A stretch of 64,000 nt of DNA from Eumeta japonica (taxonomy: Eukaryota > Arthropoda > Insecta > Lepidoptera > Psychidae), in the NCBI GenBank assembly GCA_005406025.1, contig BGZK01001040.1:62001-126000 (forward strand), in the 5' to 3' direction. Positions 25,535-36,236 of this stretch are shown piece after piece; position 1 is the first letter of the stretch, and each line of letters begins with the position of its first letter. The notes under the pieces were generated by a model. The model saw only the letters and a program-made list of their open reading frames with translations, did not search any database and was not told the origin of the DNA. The translations under genes and the position numbers were made by a program.

Positions 25535-25725
25535 ATTCTTTCGGCGTCGGCTGGCAAATTCTTCGGCACTTGGAACAGTCCTCGGTGCGAGCAGTCCACC
25601 AGGACGCCCTGGCACGAGCACGCCCATGGGCACTGGGCCATGGTGCCCCGCGACGCGCCCGGGCCGCACACGAACAGCCCGACGATAGCCAGGAACAGGC
25701 ACCTGATGGCCCTCTTCGACGCCAT
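25535..25725 (-). CDS. slit: slit, first coding exon (signal peptide + first LRR N-terminal cap)
   Basis: Slit is a secreted ligand of Robo receptors; in insects it acts as a midline axon repellent and guides muscle and tracheal cells. This exon encodes 63 complete codons plus two bases. Residues 1-27 form a signal peptide: a basic start (MASKRAIRC) and a hydrophobic core FLAIVGLFVCG. The LRRNT cap follows, with cysteines at 32, 36, 38 and 45 (C-x3-C-x-C-x6-C), then VDCSHRGL and a VPKNLPADAER tail, which match the start of Slit LRR domain 1. The ATG at 25725 is in a strong context (CAAGATGGC). The frame is open for at least about 50 nt upstream, but I saw no further ATG there. The exon ends AGAAT|GTGAGT, a phase-2 consensus donor (25534-25529), so the next codon starts with AT. 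The exon is GC-rich within AT-rich DNA. It is a small part of a protein of roughly 1,400-1,500 residues; no next exon was found by eye. Another secreted LRR protein is possible but less likely given the DCSHRGL match. Confidence 0.87.
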
Positions 25726-26141
25726 CTTGTACAAAATGGCCAGAGCCAATGACAAACAGCGTTTCTTCAGAGTAATTTTTATAGTTTTCGTATGAAGAAC
25801 CGGTCCTAAGTGAGAGCCCTGAGGTGCACCATTTTCAATTTTACACGCGGTATGCTTCTATGGGTTAAGTCATGGTGCCGACTATTATCTGGAACAAATA
25901 GAAGAAAAGCGTTTTTTTATTAATGCAAAGGAAACTCAAAAAGAAAAAAAAATTAAAGGAATTTAGATTGTTAGTTATAAAGGAGAGCATGTTTGCATAA
26001 TTATCTGCGCAAAAATACGTGCGGGAAAATATCAATATTATTTTCCATTTAATTAACAAATTTTTATCAAAATCATTTAATAAAAATCGTTTTAGACTAT
26101 GCGTCTTTTTTATATCGCTTTATATGTTATATATTCAGTGG

Positions 26142-26185
26142 CGAATCCAGAATTTTGGTTTGGGAGGGACTTGAGTAAATTTTAT
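26142..26185 (+). repeat. possible hAT-type terminus (solo)
   Basis: CAGTGGCGAATCCAGAATTTTGG resembles the common hAT end CAGTGGCGTAGC. I find no matching right terminus downstream, so this is at most a truncated copy. Confidence 0.35.
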
Positions 26186-26859
26186 CAAGATGAAGTACTT
26201 TAAAACGTATAGTTTAGCCTTCTACGCTGACCCGCTGCGGATTGGAAGTAGGCGATAACCGTCATCGTGATGGTGACCACGAATGGGACTAACTGCATAA
26301 CGCACACTCCGATGCACGGAACTGGTCTCTAATCTGACATAAGTGCACACACTAAAACCCATGGAATCCTTGAGGCTCGGATGAAATACTAGGTAACCAC
26401 ATATAGGTACAAATACATAAAGCTCATTGAAAAGAACCTTTATCGAGCTTGTTGTACGTTTGACTGCGCAGACGCATGTAAAAATCCGATCGGGTCATTA
26501 AGGTATCCAGTTGTAGGCGAATGATTTTAAAATAAAAAGAAATCAACGCAGTTGCATACCCACCGGACCGTCGTCCTGTACCATAAATAAGTAAACAGAG
26601 ATAGGTACATTATTTATTAAACAAATAAAATACAAATTTTATCATAATATACATATTTTACAAAATAATTAATTGCGTATTTTTTTATGTTGGTTTTAAC
26701 AAAATAAATTGTAAAAAAGCGAAGTAAAATAAAACTATCTATTAACAAATATGTATTATTTTTGAGAAAAATTATATATACACTGCATTTATATAACTAC
26801 AATGATATTGACTCATTGGTGAATAGTGTGGCTTTTGAAATAAAAATTATGGACTTTGA

Positions 26860-27060
26860 ATTTGACCACGATCGAATTGGCCCATAAGCTTTCAACTAAT
26901 GGCAATCTAAACTACACGCTTCACGCCTCGAATACCATGTTAAGCCGTCGGTCACGGCTTCTTTTACCGCGTCGGTGACCACAGTCGTAGAAAGCCCTCG
27001 AGCCGCTCTGGGGCTGTGCGGAGGATCTACAGTTCAAGCCCCTCGACTATAAGCTTTTAA
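26860..27060 (+). mobile_element. tRNA-derived SINE body, 'taagcc' family
   Basis: GAATTGGCCC, CGCCTCGAATACCATGTTAAG, CGTCGGTGACCAC and CAAGCCCCTCGACTATAA match the family body. The head is lost. Confidence 0.6.
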
Positions 27061-27120
27061 TAGTAGAGATCGGAATAGCGACCATGATTGAACGAGAGGT
27101 CACTCGCTGTAAAAAACGAA

Positions 27121-27240
27121 TATTCTACGTCCACCCGGGCGGTGCCGTAGGCATTGCTAACTATCAATAAAATTATTATTAGTAAAGTATTATATATATA
27201 ATACTTTACTAATAATTCTATGTCCACCCGGACCGAGCCG
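27121..27240. repeat. 42-nt perfect palindrome between short direct repeats
   Basis: 27175-27216 is a perfect palindrome with inner half AGTAAAGTATTATAT. It is flanked by TTCTACGTCCACCCGGG (27123-27139) and TTCTATGTCCACCCGGA (27216-27232). A short ORF here arises from the repeat. Confidence 0.85.
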
Positions 27241-27379
27241 CGGGTACAACCGATCAACGGCTAACTCTACAATATCAAGTCGCCCCTTACAAATACTGGC
27301 CGCTTCGAATTTAAGTATTGTTTAGCGACGAATTCGAAATTCAAATTATAAATGCGATTCCACATTTAACTGAACGTCG

Positions 27380-27650
27380 TTTCCGTTTCTTTCTGTCGCT
27401 CTCGAGTCGCGCTTAAAGAAGTTACACTCCAACACATACACGTATCGAGTCGACGACTCCCTTTCCGCTCGGACGTCGCCTGCGGTGCCCCCTCCGGTAT
27501 CTCGAGCACTCGCCTTAAAACTCTAACGCATTAATCATAAAAAATGTCTTCGTGGCTGAAAACAAAAAAAAAACAATGCGCGCTCATTGAGCTGTCAGGG
27601 CGCGCGGTGACGCGGCCGCAGCGCGTTCACACCTACGGAGCCTTTGTGCT
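27380..27650. other. GC-rich block upstream of the slit exon
   Basis: About 1.7-1.9 kb upstream of the slit ATG (minus-strand sense). It holds CGGACGTCGCCTGCGGTGCC and GGCGCGCGGTGACGCGGCCG. A candidate 5'UTR exon, promoter or enhancer, but I cannot place a splice donor or start site. Confidence 0.3.
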
Positions 27651-28114
27651 TTTTTAAACACGATTTGGGTTTCGGTATACGCCCTTTAAGAGGCCGTTAA
27701 GGGGAAAAGACTCTTGCCACAACTGGCCCTATGTTGTCGACAATATCTGAAAGATGTAGTAAATGTGTAGCAGTTCTCTCTTTCTCCTCTCTGATTTATT
27801 TTCCTGTTTTCCTTTGCTTTCCCATTTTTTTGTCTTTTTTTCTTATTTTCATAACTTCAAGTGATTTTCAACAGTCCGGTAGCAACCTTGCATAGTGAAT
27901 GTATAATAGCGTTAATCAATCAACCAAACATTCAATATCAGTCACTAGTTTAACGCCGAGTACCATAAGATATTTTCATTGTTTTTACATGTATTGAGAC
28001 CGTTACTATAATCGGAAACGCCAAAAATGCAACGAGTTTATTTTTTGATTCTCTTACACGTTTCATTTGCAATTTTTACTTCTAGTCTTTAATAGCAGTG
28101 CAGAAAAAATCTAT

Positions 28115-28200
28115 ACAGGTCGACAAAGGTCGCCCAAGAAATTCCTTTGCAGGTCAAATAGGTGGCATATTAAAAACGGGCCGAATTTGAAATGGAACTG
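28115..28200 (+). pseudogene. non-LTR retrotransposon relic (short C-terminal fragment)
   Basis: The frame reads VDKGRPRNSFAGQIGGILKTG and then a stop. This aligns with the GRPRKSYADHVGDILKK segment of the copy at 33.1 kb. The homology stops abruptly before the 21-bp tandem array that begins near 28241. Confidence 0.72.
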
Positions 28201-28240
28201 TCCGGCATCGAATTTGGTATTCTGTATCGAAAATGTTTCA

Positions 28241-28360
28241 ATACAAGTATGACACAATATAATACAAGTATGACTCAGTATAATACAAGTATGACTCAGT
28301 ATAATACAAGTATGACTCAGTATAATACAAGTATGACTCAGTATAATACAAGTATGACTT
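28241..28360. repeat. 21-bp tandem repeat, about 5.5 copies
   Basis: The unit TATGACTCAGTATAATACAAG starts at 28248, 28269, 28290, 28311 and 28332, with a partial unit at 28353. Middle units are identical; the first has CAC for CTC and a few other changes. Confidence 0.93.
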
Positions 28361-29089
28361 GGTGAAGTCTTATGTCTGATGGATCACTTGTGGAGTCGTC
28401 AAAGAATTCATTATTATTTATTTTGTTTTTATTCATTGCGATCGTAGTATAGACATATTGCAAGTGAACTTAATGAATGTAAGATATGTAGATATATACA
28501 CTGTAAAGTTTTTAGTACTGCATTTGAATTAAGCTACTTACCACAATTTAAATCATCGATACGCCTAATAATGTATTGTTAATTATGATGCTGAATATAA
28601 ATCTACAATACTGTATACACATTTATTTGTTAATAAAAGTGTAACAATTAAAAATATATTTATTATTAACTAATTATGAAACAGATATTCAAAAATATAT
28701 TTTTTACTTCCCCTTAAGCGGTCGACCCGCATTTTTTTCATTAGAAGCCGTCGAGTACAGTCGCGTCGTATGGGAACTGATTTTTAGATCCTCTCAAACT
28801 ATGAGGGCACTCCAGAACTAGTGTCCCGGCCCGAAGGGGAAAAGGTGTTTTAAAATTTCGAAGCTAAAGTGCCAGCGGAAAAAAAGAACAATTCATTTAC
28901 GGTAGGCGTCCATAATGGGGGAGTGTTTGAAAAAAAAATGTAAATCAGAAAGTGGACTGACGCTTTTATAGAAAATCGGGGTCCGCAGACGTAGCGGTGA
29001 GGTTGTGAAATTCGGTTAGTTTACGATACTCCTAGAAAATATACAATCTATCACACACCGATTATATAATTTCATATAAGTGATATATC

Positions 29090-29350
29090 TTGGGGTTCAC
29101 AGCATCGTCCTCGTGGGCGCAGAGTTTATTCTAATACTCTGTTCCTGATTTTCCGCACTCAAAGTCGACCCCCGTTTTGGCTCTCGATTCAGCGACTCGT
29201 TCTGATTGCATATCCTATAGTGCGATGACTCGGTATGATTTGTACGAAGACGGAGTAAAATAAAATATAGGATGTATTACTCGGGGGTAGAGCAGCACTT
29301 TATGAATGAAAAAATTTTTATAGAGTGTGTGCAGTAGTTCGGAACACGCG
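29090..29350 (+). repeat. hexamer-array repeat with tail
   Basis: Short array GTTCCTGATTTTCCGCACTC..GGCTCTCGATTC, then tail GTACGAAGACGGAGTAAAAT, AAAATATAGGATGTATTACT and CGGGGGTAGAGCAG. The tail matches the reverse of 10.7 kb and the region around 3260-3340. Confidence 0.55.
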
Positions 29351-29721
29351 GATGAAGTCGGAGACAAATCCTATCGGGTACAATATAAATAGCTTCTCCA
29401 TTAAAAGCCACTCAGATGTGTCAAATTTGGCGAGGATCGGTGAAACTGTATTGGAGTTTGGCGATACATAAGTACATTCATCCAATTCGTATGTAGAGAT
29501 TGTATAAATGAAGAAGTCGTGAATGAGACTGAAAATAGGGTCTGGTATTTGTAAATAGGATTTCAAAGAGGGATGGTGAGTACGGATCAAATTTTATCTG
29601 CATTGCAGAAAAATTTTTGGCTAAGAATTGTGCGTTTAATCGTGTACTTTCTTAAATCTAAAAAGAAACATACTATAAAGTGGAAAGAAACAATCTATAG
29701 AAAACCTTACCTAAGCACGGT

Positions 29722-30170
29722 GTGGTTAGCGGATCGATAAAGGCATTGCGATCTCTATACAGAGGCGCCAGCGCAAGCGTCAGAATAAATCATACACTGA
29801 CTGGTTTTACACCCGTTAAAATGTCCCTTAGAGATGTGCCGCTTTGCTGTGGTTATTCGCTACACTGTATATTATATAGCCAGGTGCACTATGTGAAAAT
29901 ATATGAGTGTGGACTTAGAATGAATAAGTTGTCTGCAGAAGCCTCAGGTACGGTGACGACCAAGTAATCCTTGTACTATCGGTATGCAAGTTGCAAGAGA
30001 ACAAATTCCGTTAAGCAAAGAGACATGGATGTAAATATCGGTAAGACTAAGATCCGTGATCTTTGATAGAAGTCAAATCATGGATGAATGCGGTATGCGC
30101 ATGGAAGGCGAGAAAGTTTGACAAGTCGAAAGAGTATAAGACGAATTCGTCCGGATTTTTTTAGGAATCG
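29722..30170 (+). pseudogene. non-LTR retrotransposon relic: reverse transcriptase core
   Basis: This is a decayed piece of a LINE reverse transcriptase. The first frame reads IKALRSLYRGASASVRIN, then CGLRMNKLS, which match the stretch before the catalytic box in a common lepidopteran LINE family. After a frameshift, LRYGDDQVIL gives the catalytic box at 29949-29960 as YGDD where YADD is usual in the family. After stops the text resumes as VNIGKTK (from 30031) and MEGEKV, the segment that normally follows the box. Stops and frame changes make it non-functional. Two C-terminal pieces of the same family lie at 28.1 and 33.0-33.3 kb, on the same strand. The clade (RTE or jockey-like) is not resolved. 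Confidence 0.8.
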
Positions 30171-33014
30171 GCAAATTAAATAAATGTGTTGCTCTGTAAA
30201 GACAAAGGTTTATTTTAACATAAATTCACATTTTTATGTACAATTGCTATGTACAGTTCGCTATGTATAATTACACTGTAGTGTTAATATCATACCTGTA
30301 AAGACAAAGAAACTCTATTTAGAGCAATTTCATTAGTTTGTCGATTCCCTGCACATGTTAATTTTTACAATATTGAAGCTTTTCGCTAAGTACTCTCTCC
30401 AACTTTAAAAAAGTATTGACATTTGTCGTTCCGTGGACAAGTGGACGACGTAGACGTCTCTTCTAAGCTGGCAGCACATTGGGTACCGATAGTCAAAGGA
30501 GGCACGAAGAAATATAATTTCTTTACATACAGTATACTCAGGGCAGTTTATATACAAATTACGGTAAAATAAATGAAATGAAAAATATGCTTTATATTTT
30601 GTAAAAAAATGGTTCAACCACGTTTTACTAAGCGGAATTTTGTGGTTCAAGAACGCTTCGGGTATTACAATACCCTTCTCGGCCGCCGACATTACGATAT
30701 GGAAACGTGAAAATCAATACTCCATTCGTTGCCGGCGGCTCGACACGAAAGCGCCGAGGCCGGAGTCAACTAGAGGCCAATTGCTTCGATCCTCGTGATT
30801 GGATTTTACGAGTGCGTTGACTCACTACGAAAATACGACCTAGTCCGGGCGGAGCCTGCCTAGAATGTTTCTCCCTTCTTTTCTCTATTCGCTTTGTGAA
30901 GAAGAAGATTTCAAGTACTTTGGTATAAAACAAATTTTATAGCATATACAAACCATTCCCTTAAACTAAAAACAAAAGTCCCACACGATAATGTACAATG
31001 GTTTTAATTGATGTTCGTCGCATCAAGACATATCGTTCTTCTTTTATATATCTATAGATAAAAATTGATTAAAGTGTCATAGAGGAAAATATCACACGAA
31101 CGCCAAAGACGGTTTTGTTTAAAGCCTTTATTACCAAAGGACCACGAGTTCAAAGCCACGAAATCTAGTCTCCAACCAGCGAAAATAATTCGTGATTCTT
31201 CGTGTTCAGTGGACAGAAGGCACGGTAGCCCGAACCCTACATTCGATTCTTTATCAATTTGTTCTTGAAGAAACTCTACGCGTTTGTCGCTCTAGGCCCG
31301 TTCCATGGCATGGGCGAGTAGCACGAGGCATACGTCTTAGAACGTTGTTTTTTGTTTTGTTGTCTTGTTTGTAAAAAAAAGATCAATATAGAAACATAAA
31401 CATAAACAAAATCAATTCCTACTGCACGCTTTGACGACTGTGTTAAGGTGTTGGTCCCTTGTCACAGCATCGACGACAACCAGGCTTCGACCCAATCCGT
31501 ACTGGGCCTAAAGGCTTGAGGGTCATAAGCCTTCCATAGAGCGCTTAAGGCTCCAACTAGTCGGTGTGAAGTGAAATAATTACCGGGGTGCGTCTCTCTA
31601 TACATCACGAAAGTACGACACGTTAATCAAACGGTATATTTCGAATTTGAACACAGCCAACCTGCGACGCATAGCCTAAAAAATGTAAACAATAACATCT
31701 GAGATACCGTGAGGCACCGTCGAATAGAATTATGCACATTTTGGTATATGAAGTTTAATTTTAAAATGCCCTGGGAGCTCCATGCGGACTCTCATTAACC
31801 ACGAACACCTATTCTGTAGTCGAACGAAGACCACAAACAATATCAACTTTGGACGGGAATTCTAAAATCGATCGCGTGTGTTTGTCTCTTTCTGTTTCTA
31901 TTTCTCTCTCTTTATCTCTCTCTGTCTCTTTCTATGTGTGCATGTGCGTGTGAATGTAGTGTGATAGGGTAGGTTCGTTATGAGTCTACCTCGCGCTTGT
32001 CCAAATTTTCAAAACCTTCAAGGCACCGATCCAGAAAAATTTGATACTTCAATTACGAATTCACAATACTCTTTCAAGATCCTATTAAAACACTTATGAA
32101 AGCAATTTCAGATAGTATTCTTTTATTATTCTTCATAAATATTGGGTTTAATGCACTCTTAATATTTTAGTACGCTTTAAGCCTAGTACGGATCATAATT
32201 AGATCCCTAATAATACTCAAGACGTAAGACGCAATGATGCAATCAATATTACTCACGATGCACTTATACTGGAGCACTCCGTCTTATCTTCAGCTTTTAA
32301 GGCCTAATGTACAGTGTACAGTCAGCTGCAAAAGCGAAATAGTCTGAAATATGTAATTATTATATTTGATATACCAATAGCATTAAGCTCCTCTTGAATT
32401 AACTTCGTTTTCGTATAAATTATATTTTCCTTTTTTTCTCGTCGTTTTTGTCTTGATTTTAGGTTACACTTATTAAATATATATTTTTTCCTTCAGTATA
32501 CTTTGAGTTTTGATTTTTCAAAATCCAATCTAACTCTATTGTATTGCAAAATGATCACATATTGATTGTGTGAATTGAGGATTTTCTACAAATTTCCTCG
32601 GCGTATATAAATAAAGTCGTCTATAATGTTGCAATTTGAACAAGAAGTATCCTTATTGTGTTTTTAAATACACAAGTATAACACGTATTGCTGACTTAAG
32701 TAATACATAAAAAGTAACAAATAAATATTTAGCGTTGTGACAGATTTTACACATAAATTGAAAATAAAGAAGTCACGCTAGACTTTGAGAGTATGGACCG
32801 CGATCGGTATTGTGATCGAGACTTTGCTGAGTGTAAAAAAATAAAACAGTTCATTCTATTGCTGTTTCATTTTTTGATACATTTAAGAAATGAAACAGCT
32901 ATAAGACAATTTAGTAATAAGACAATTATTAATGAACACATTAGGCGATAACGTATGAAGTCGTCATTTACCAATACTGGCTATTTTTGACTTTATTAGT
33001 TGTGTTTTGGTTTG
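30171..33014. other. non-coding DNA between two LINE relics
   Basis: Frames at 30405-30692 and 31192-31374 are unremarkable. 31420-31570 is mildly GC-rich and may be a decayed repeat. No gene supported. Confidence 0.4.
31870..31965. repeat. pyrimidine-rich (TCTCT)n tract ending in TG repeats
   Basis: GTCTCTTTCTGTTTCTATTTC, TCTCTCTCTTTATCTC, then TGTGTGCATGTGCGTGTG. Simple sequence. Confidence 0.7.
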
Positions 33015-33345
33015 GTTTGAAATAAGATGTAGCGACTAGAATAGAAATAGGTATGTTGCAGTAGTTTGTCCATCTGGAAAGGATGAATTAAAGTAGACTG
33101 ACAAAACGAATATATAGAGCGAATGTGTGTGATGAAAAGGTCGGCAAGGGTCGCCCTAGAAAATCCTATGCAGACCATGTTGGTGACATATTAAAAAAAA
33201 GGGCCAAGTTTTAAACACCCGAAACCGACGAGCTTGCGTGAAAATATTGTTGGACGTCAGTGAGGCAAGGGACACGTGCAAAGATCGTATCATGTGGAAA
33301 TCTATAGTCTCTGCCCACCCTTCTGGGAAATAGGTGTGAGTTTAT
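33015..33345 (+). pseudogene. non-LTR retrotransposon relic: C-terminal end of the polymerase ORF
   Basis: This is the 3' end of the same LINE family as the reverse-transcriptase relic near 29.9 kb. One frame from 33026 reads DVATRIEIGMLQ, FVHLERMN, SRLTKRIYRANVCD and KVGKGRPRKSYADHVGDILKK, with two in-frame stops. After a frameshift in an A-rich tract it continues TRNRRACVK, LDVSEARDTCKD and MWKSIVSAHPSGK, then stops at TAG (33331-33333). The close match to the family consensus suggests a fairly young copy. The 3' end runs into ATT and TA simple repeats (33345-33405). It shows that the motif 'CCCTTCTGGGAAATAG', scattered through the window, is the stop region of this ORF. Confidence 0.88.
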
Positions 33346-33370
33346 ATTATTATTATTTATTGTGATTTGG

Positions 33371-33373
<3 letters not shown>

Positions 33374-33405
<32 letters not shown>
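33374..33405. repeat. (TA)n microsatellite, about 16 units
   Basis: An uninterrupted TA run lies just beyond the ATT-rich 3' end of the LINE copy that ends near 33345. Confidence 0.9.
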
Positions 33406-33410
<5 letters not shown>

Positions 33411-35464
33411 AAGGAATATAGTATATAAAGGAATGTAGATTTAATCGAACGCAACACCCGTCCAAAAAACCTTTTGGCGGGAACGTTACTCTCAAGTCTC
33501 GCCCAAAAAAGTTTTACTTAAAAATTGCAGTTTGTTCATTAGTCGCAGATATAAAGGGTCAAGTGACAGTCACGAGGGTGTAGCGCGAATAATCAGATTC
33601 TAATTTCGGGGTTTAATTCTGGGGGAAAATTAGAAAATTGAGAACGACTTTTGTCAATTATACCGACACGTGGCATATCAAAATATGAACCGCAGGTTAA
33701 TTCTGTAAATTTTAAACCACTCGCTCGATATCGTTACGCCATTGTGATTACGTACACTGAGGGTGCGGGGCGGCAAATTTCGTCCTGAAGTAATTTCGCC
33801 GTCATAGCGTTGTCGACTGAGTTGTTTTAAGTTTACAGAATTGACCTGCAGTTTTATGAAAGGGTCAGTTCCAATCGGCTCGTTAAAGTTAATTTTTTCA
33901 TTTGAAAACGCATAGCTAGAAATAAATTAAATAAAACATAAGAAATTCAACCTTTCTCCCTTATCTCCAAAATTATTGAGTCCGCGGACTCATTCACAGA
34001 TTACGTAAAAACAAAGAAGAATTCTAAGTTATCAAATTTTTTCCAGTGCACATAAGATAATTATGATTTATGTTAATTTATTACACCGAGGACTAATAAA
34101 TTTAACTTAGATTATGGTTAGTAAGGTACCTTAGTTATATGAAGAATTCGACACGAAACTAGCATATTTTTTATACATTTTTTTTTGTATTTTAGAGTCT
34201 TTTTTATTTTAGTTACTACAAACAAATTTGTGTCGATTCCAAAACAACTTAATAGTCAATCCGATGTTTTTTTTTTTTTACTTTCCACACAAAATTTGAT
34301 TAAGATTAAAAAAAAGGCGGTGAAGCGATGCCTTATGATACGGACCTTCTCCACAAAAGTTCGACTCACACTTGACCGGTTTTATAATACTTAAAAGAAG
34401 TTATAGGTGTCATTATAGATATATTTTAACAATTGTTAGAGTATTAATTTGTATGAAATCATGCCAGAGCGCCTCTACCGTACACTAGTGGTGATCTACG
34501 TATTTTCCTTTAAAATAAAAAAAAAATCTTTATATCAGTCCACTGCATATAAATTGCAATTATAATTGTTACAAGAGATGGATGCACTGTAAACGCACGC
34601 TTGTTACAATTACAGAGTTAAGAGTTGAATGAAATGAACGATGTACGTGTCGGAGCTAGCTTGCGTGTCATTGTCAGATTGTGTAATCAATTTTTTCGTG
34701 AAATTACTAATTGTTATTTAGTGATTTCGCTGAATTACTCGCGTAACTTATTAAAAATAGAATTTTATAGTTCATTCTTCCTATGCTAACTCTTATCTTT
34801 ATAGGATTATAACTCATGAAGTAAATTAAATATTCCTAAATATAACGTCGTGTTCTGGCAGAATTAAGAAATTAGTTTAGTGAAAGGTTTCCTTTATAAA
34901 ATAAAGTACACGCATCTTAAGTTCAAAAACCTTTTGCTTTAACATTTTCCCATAATGTTCGTAATAATACAAAATAATACAAGAAAAATTTTCAATATAT
35001 TACTTTCTATGCAATATTTTCTAAGACTTTTTTTTACCTTTTATACATCACCGTAAATTTGTCATTCTGTATCTTCTCGTGTTTTGGCGTTTTTTTTTTT
35101 TCATTCACGAATAAGGTAATTATCAATGAAAAAACAAAAAAAATCTCTCATTCTTTTTAAGTGATGAAGGCTATCTGCAAAATGTTACCAAGCCCATAAT
35201 GAAATCGGCGAATTTATTCAAAGTCTTCAGTATTCCCCGTGAGGTGCACTCACTTCGACGATTTTATGAACTTGCAGAAAGAACATAAACATTTGTAACA
35301 CGAGATTCGCGTTTATAAGTGCAAATAAAGAAAAGTATCTACAAACAGTAAATTCCCATCGATACGTTCTATGTAACATTCAATAAATTTTCCAGTTCGT
35401 ATGTAATAATATAGAGTGACAGTGACTCGGTGAAACAGAACGTCTTCGCATCGTTCCAAAGTCT
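33406..35464. other. AT-rich non-coding DNA
   Basis: No gene or repeat family identified. Confidence 0.42.
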
Positions 35465-35730
35465 ATGTACGAACTGGTATCGGCTTTGATCCCGGTTGCG
35501 GGCGGCTTAGCTCATGAGTCTTCAACCCTAGTTGTATTAAATCGCCGTACCACGCCTCGGGAAGCACACTAAGCCGTAGGTTCCGGACGATGTCATCACG
35601 TCAATGACAACGGTTGTCAGCAGCTCGCGCTTACACCGCGCCGTCGTGAAGATCTCGAGGCCCGAGTCCGTTTGTGTGAAATAAAAAAAATAAAGGGGAG
35701 GGTATACCTCGGCAGTGGGGTGATGTCAAA
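35465..35730 (+). mobile_element. tRNA-derived SINE, 'taagcc' family
   Basis: ACGCCTCGGGAAGCACACTAAG, TCCGGACGATGTCATCACGT, TGACAACGGTTGTCAGCAGC, GTGTGAAATAAA and GGTATACCTCGGCAGTGGGG match the family order. The tail is well preserved. Confidence 0.68.
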
Positions 35731-36183
35731 CCGAACATAAAAGGAATTGATTCAATTATAATCGAATTAACGATATTTAATTGCAATAGATTAATTTATA
35801 ATTTAGTTTCAAACAAAAAGCATACCGTTGCATAAGAAATATTTTTCTTCCGCACATTTTACCTTTTAGCTTTTGCCTTTAATAAATGTGTACACGTTTG
35901 CTGTGATTTTATTCAGGATCTAATACCGGCTAAGCCAAATGTTATCGCTTTAATTTCAGCAACGAAATAAAACATGCGTATAACTTTTGAATAAATTAAC
36001 GACGGCTAAATTTACAAACGTTATCCAACACAGCATTAACACTATTATAATGTTAATGACTCTCATGCTGTAGTAAAATTATCTATTGATTTCGCCGCTG
36101 CAGGGCTGCATACATAGAGCGTCGTTGAACCTCACGTCCAGCAATTTCGCGAAAGCACAGATTACGCGGTCTAGCTGCGACAT

Positions 36184-36236
36184 TGACTATAAGAATACCA
36201 CGTGAAGAGGGAAGACGCGATTGTGACGGATGGGCC
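36184..36236 (+). repeat. short repeat shared with 37460-37495
   Basis: GAGGGAAGACGCGATTGTGA-CGGATGGGCCC resembles GAGGGAACACGTGATTGTGA-TGGATCGACCC at 37466. A short dispersed motif of unknown class. Confidence 0.4.

Noticed and set aside
30780..30850. Possible minus-strand donor (GTGAGT at about 30809-30814) for a slit 5'UTR exon
   Set aside because: A single donor-like hexamer without an identifiable exon or acceptor is not enough evidence.
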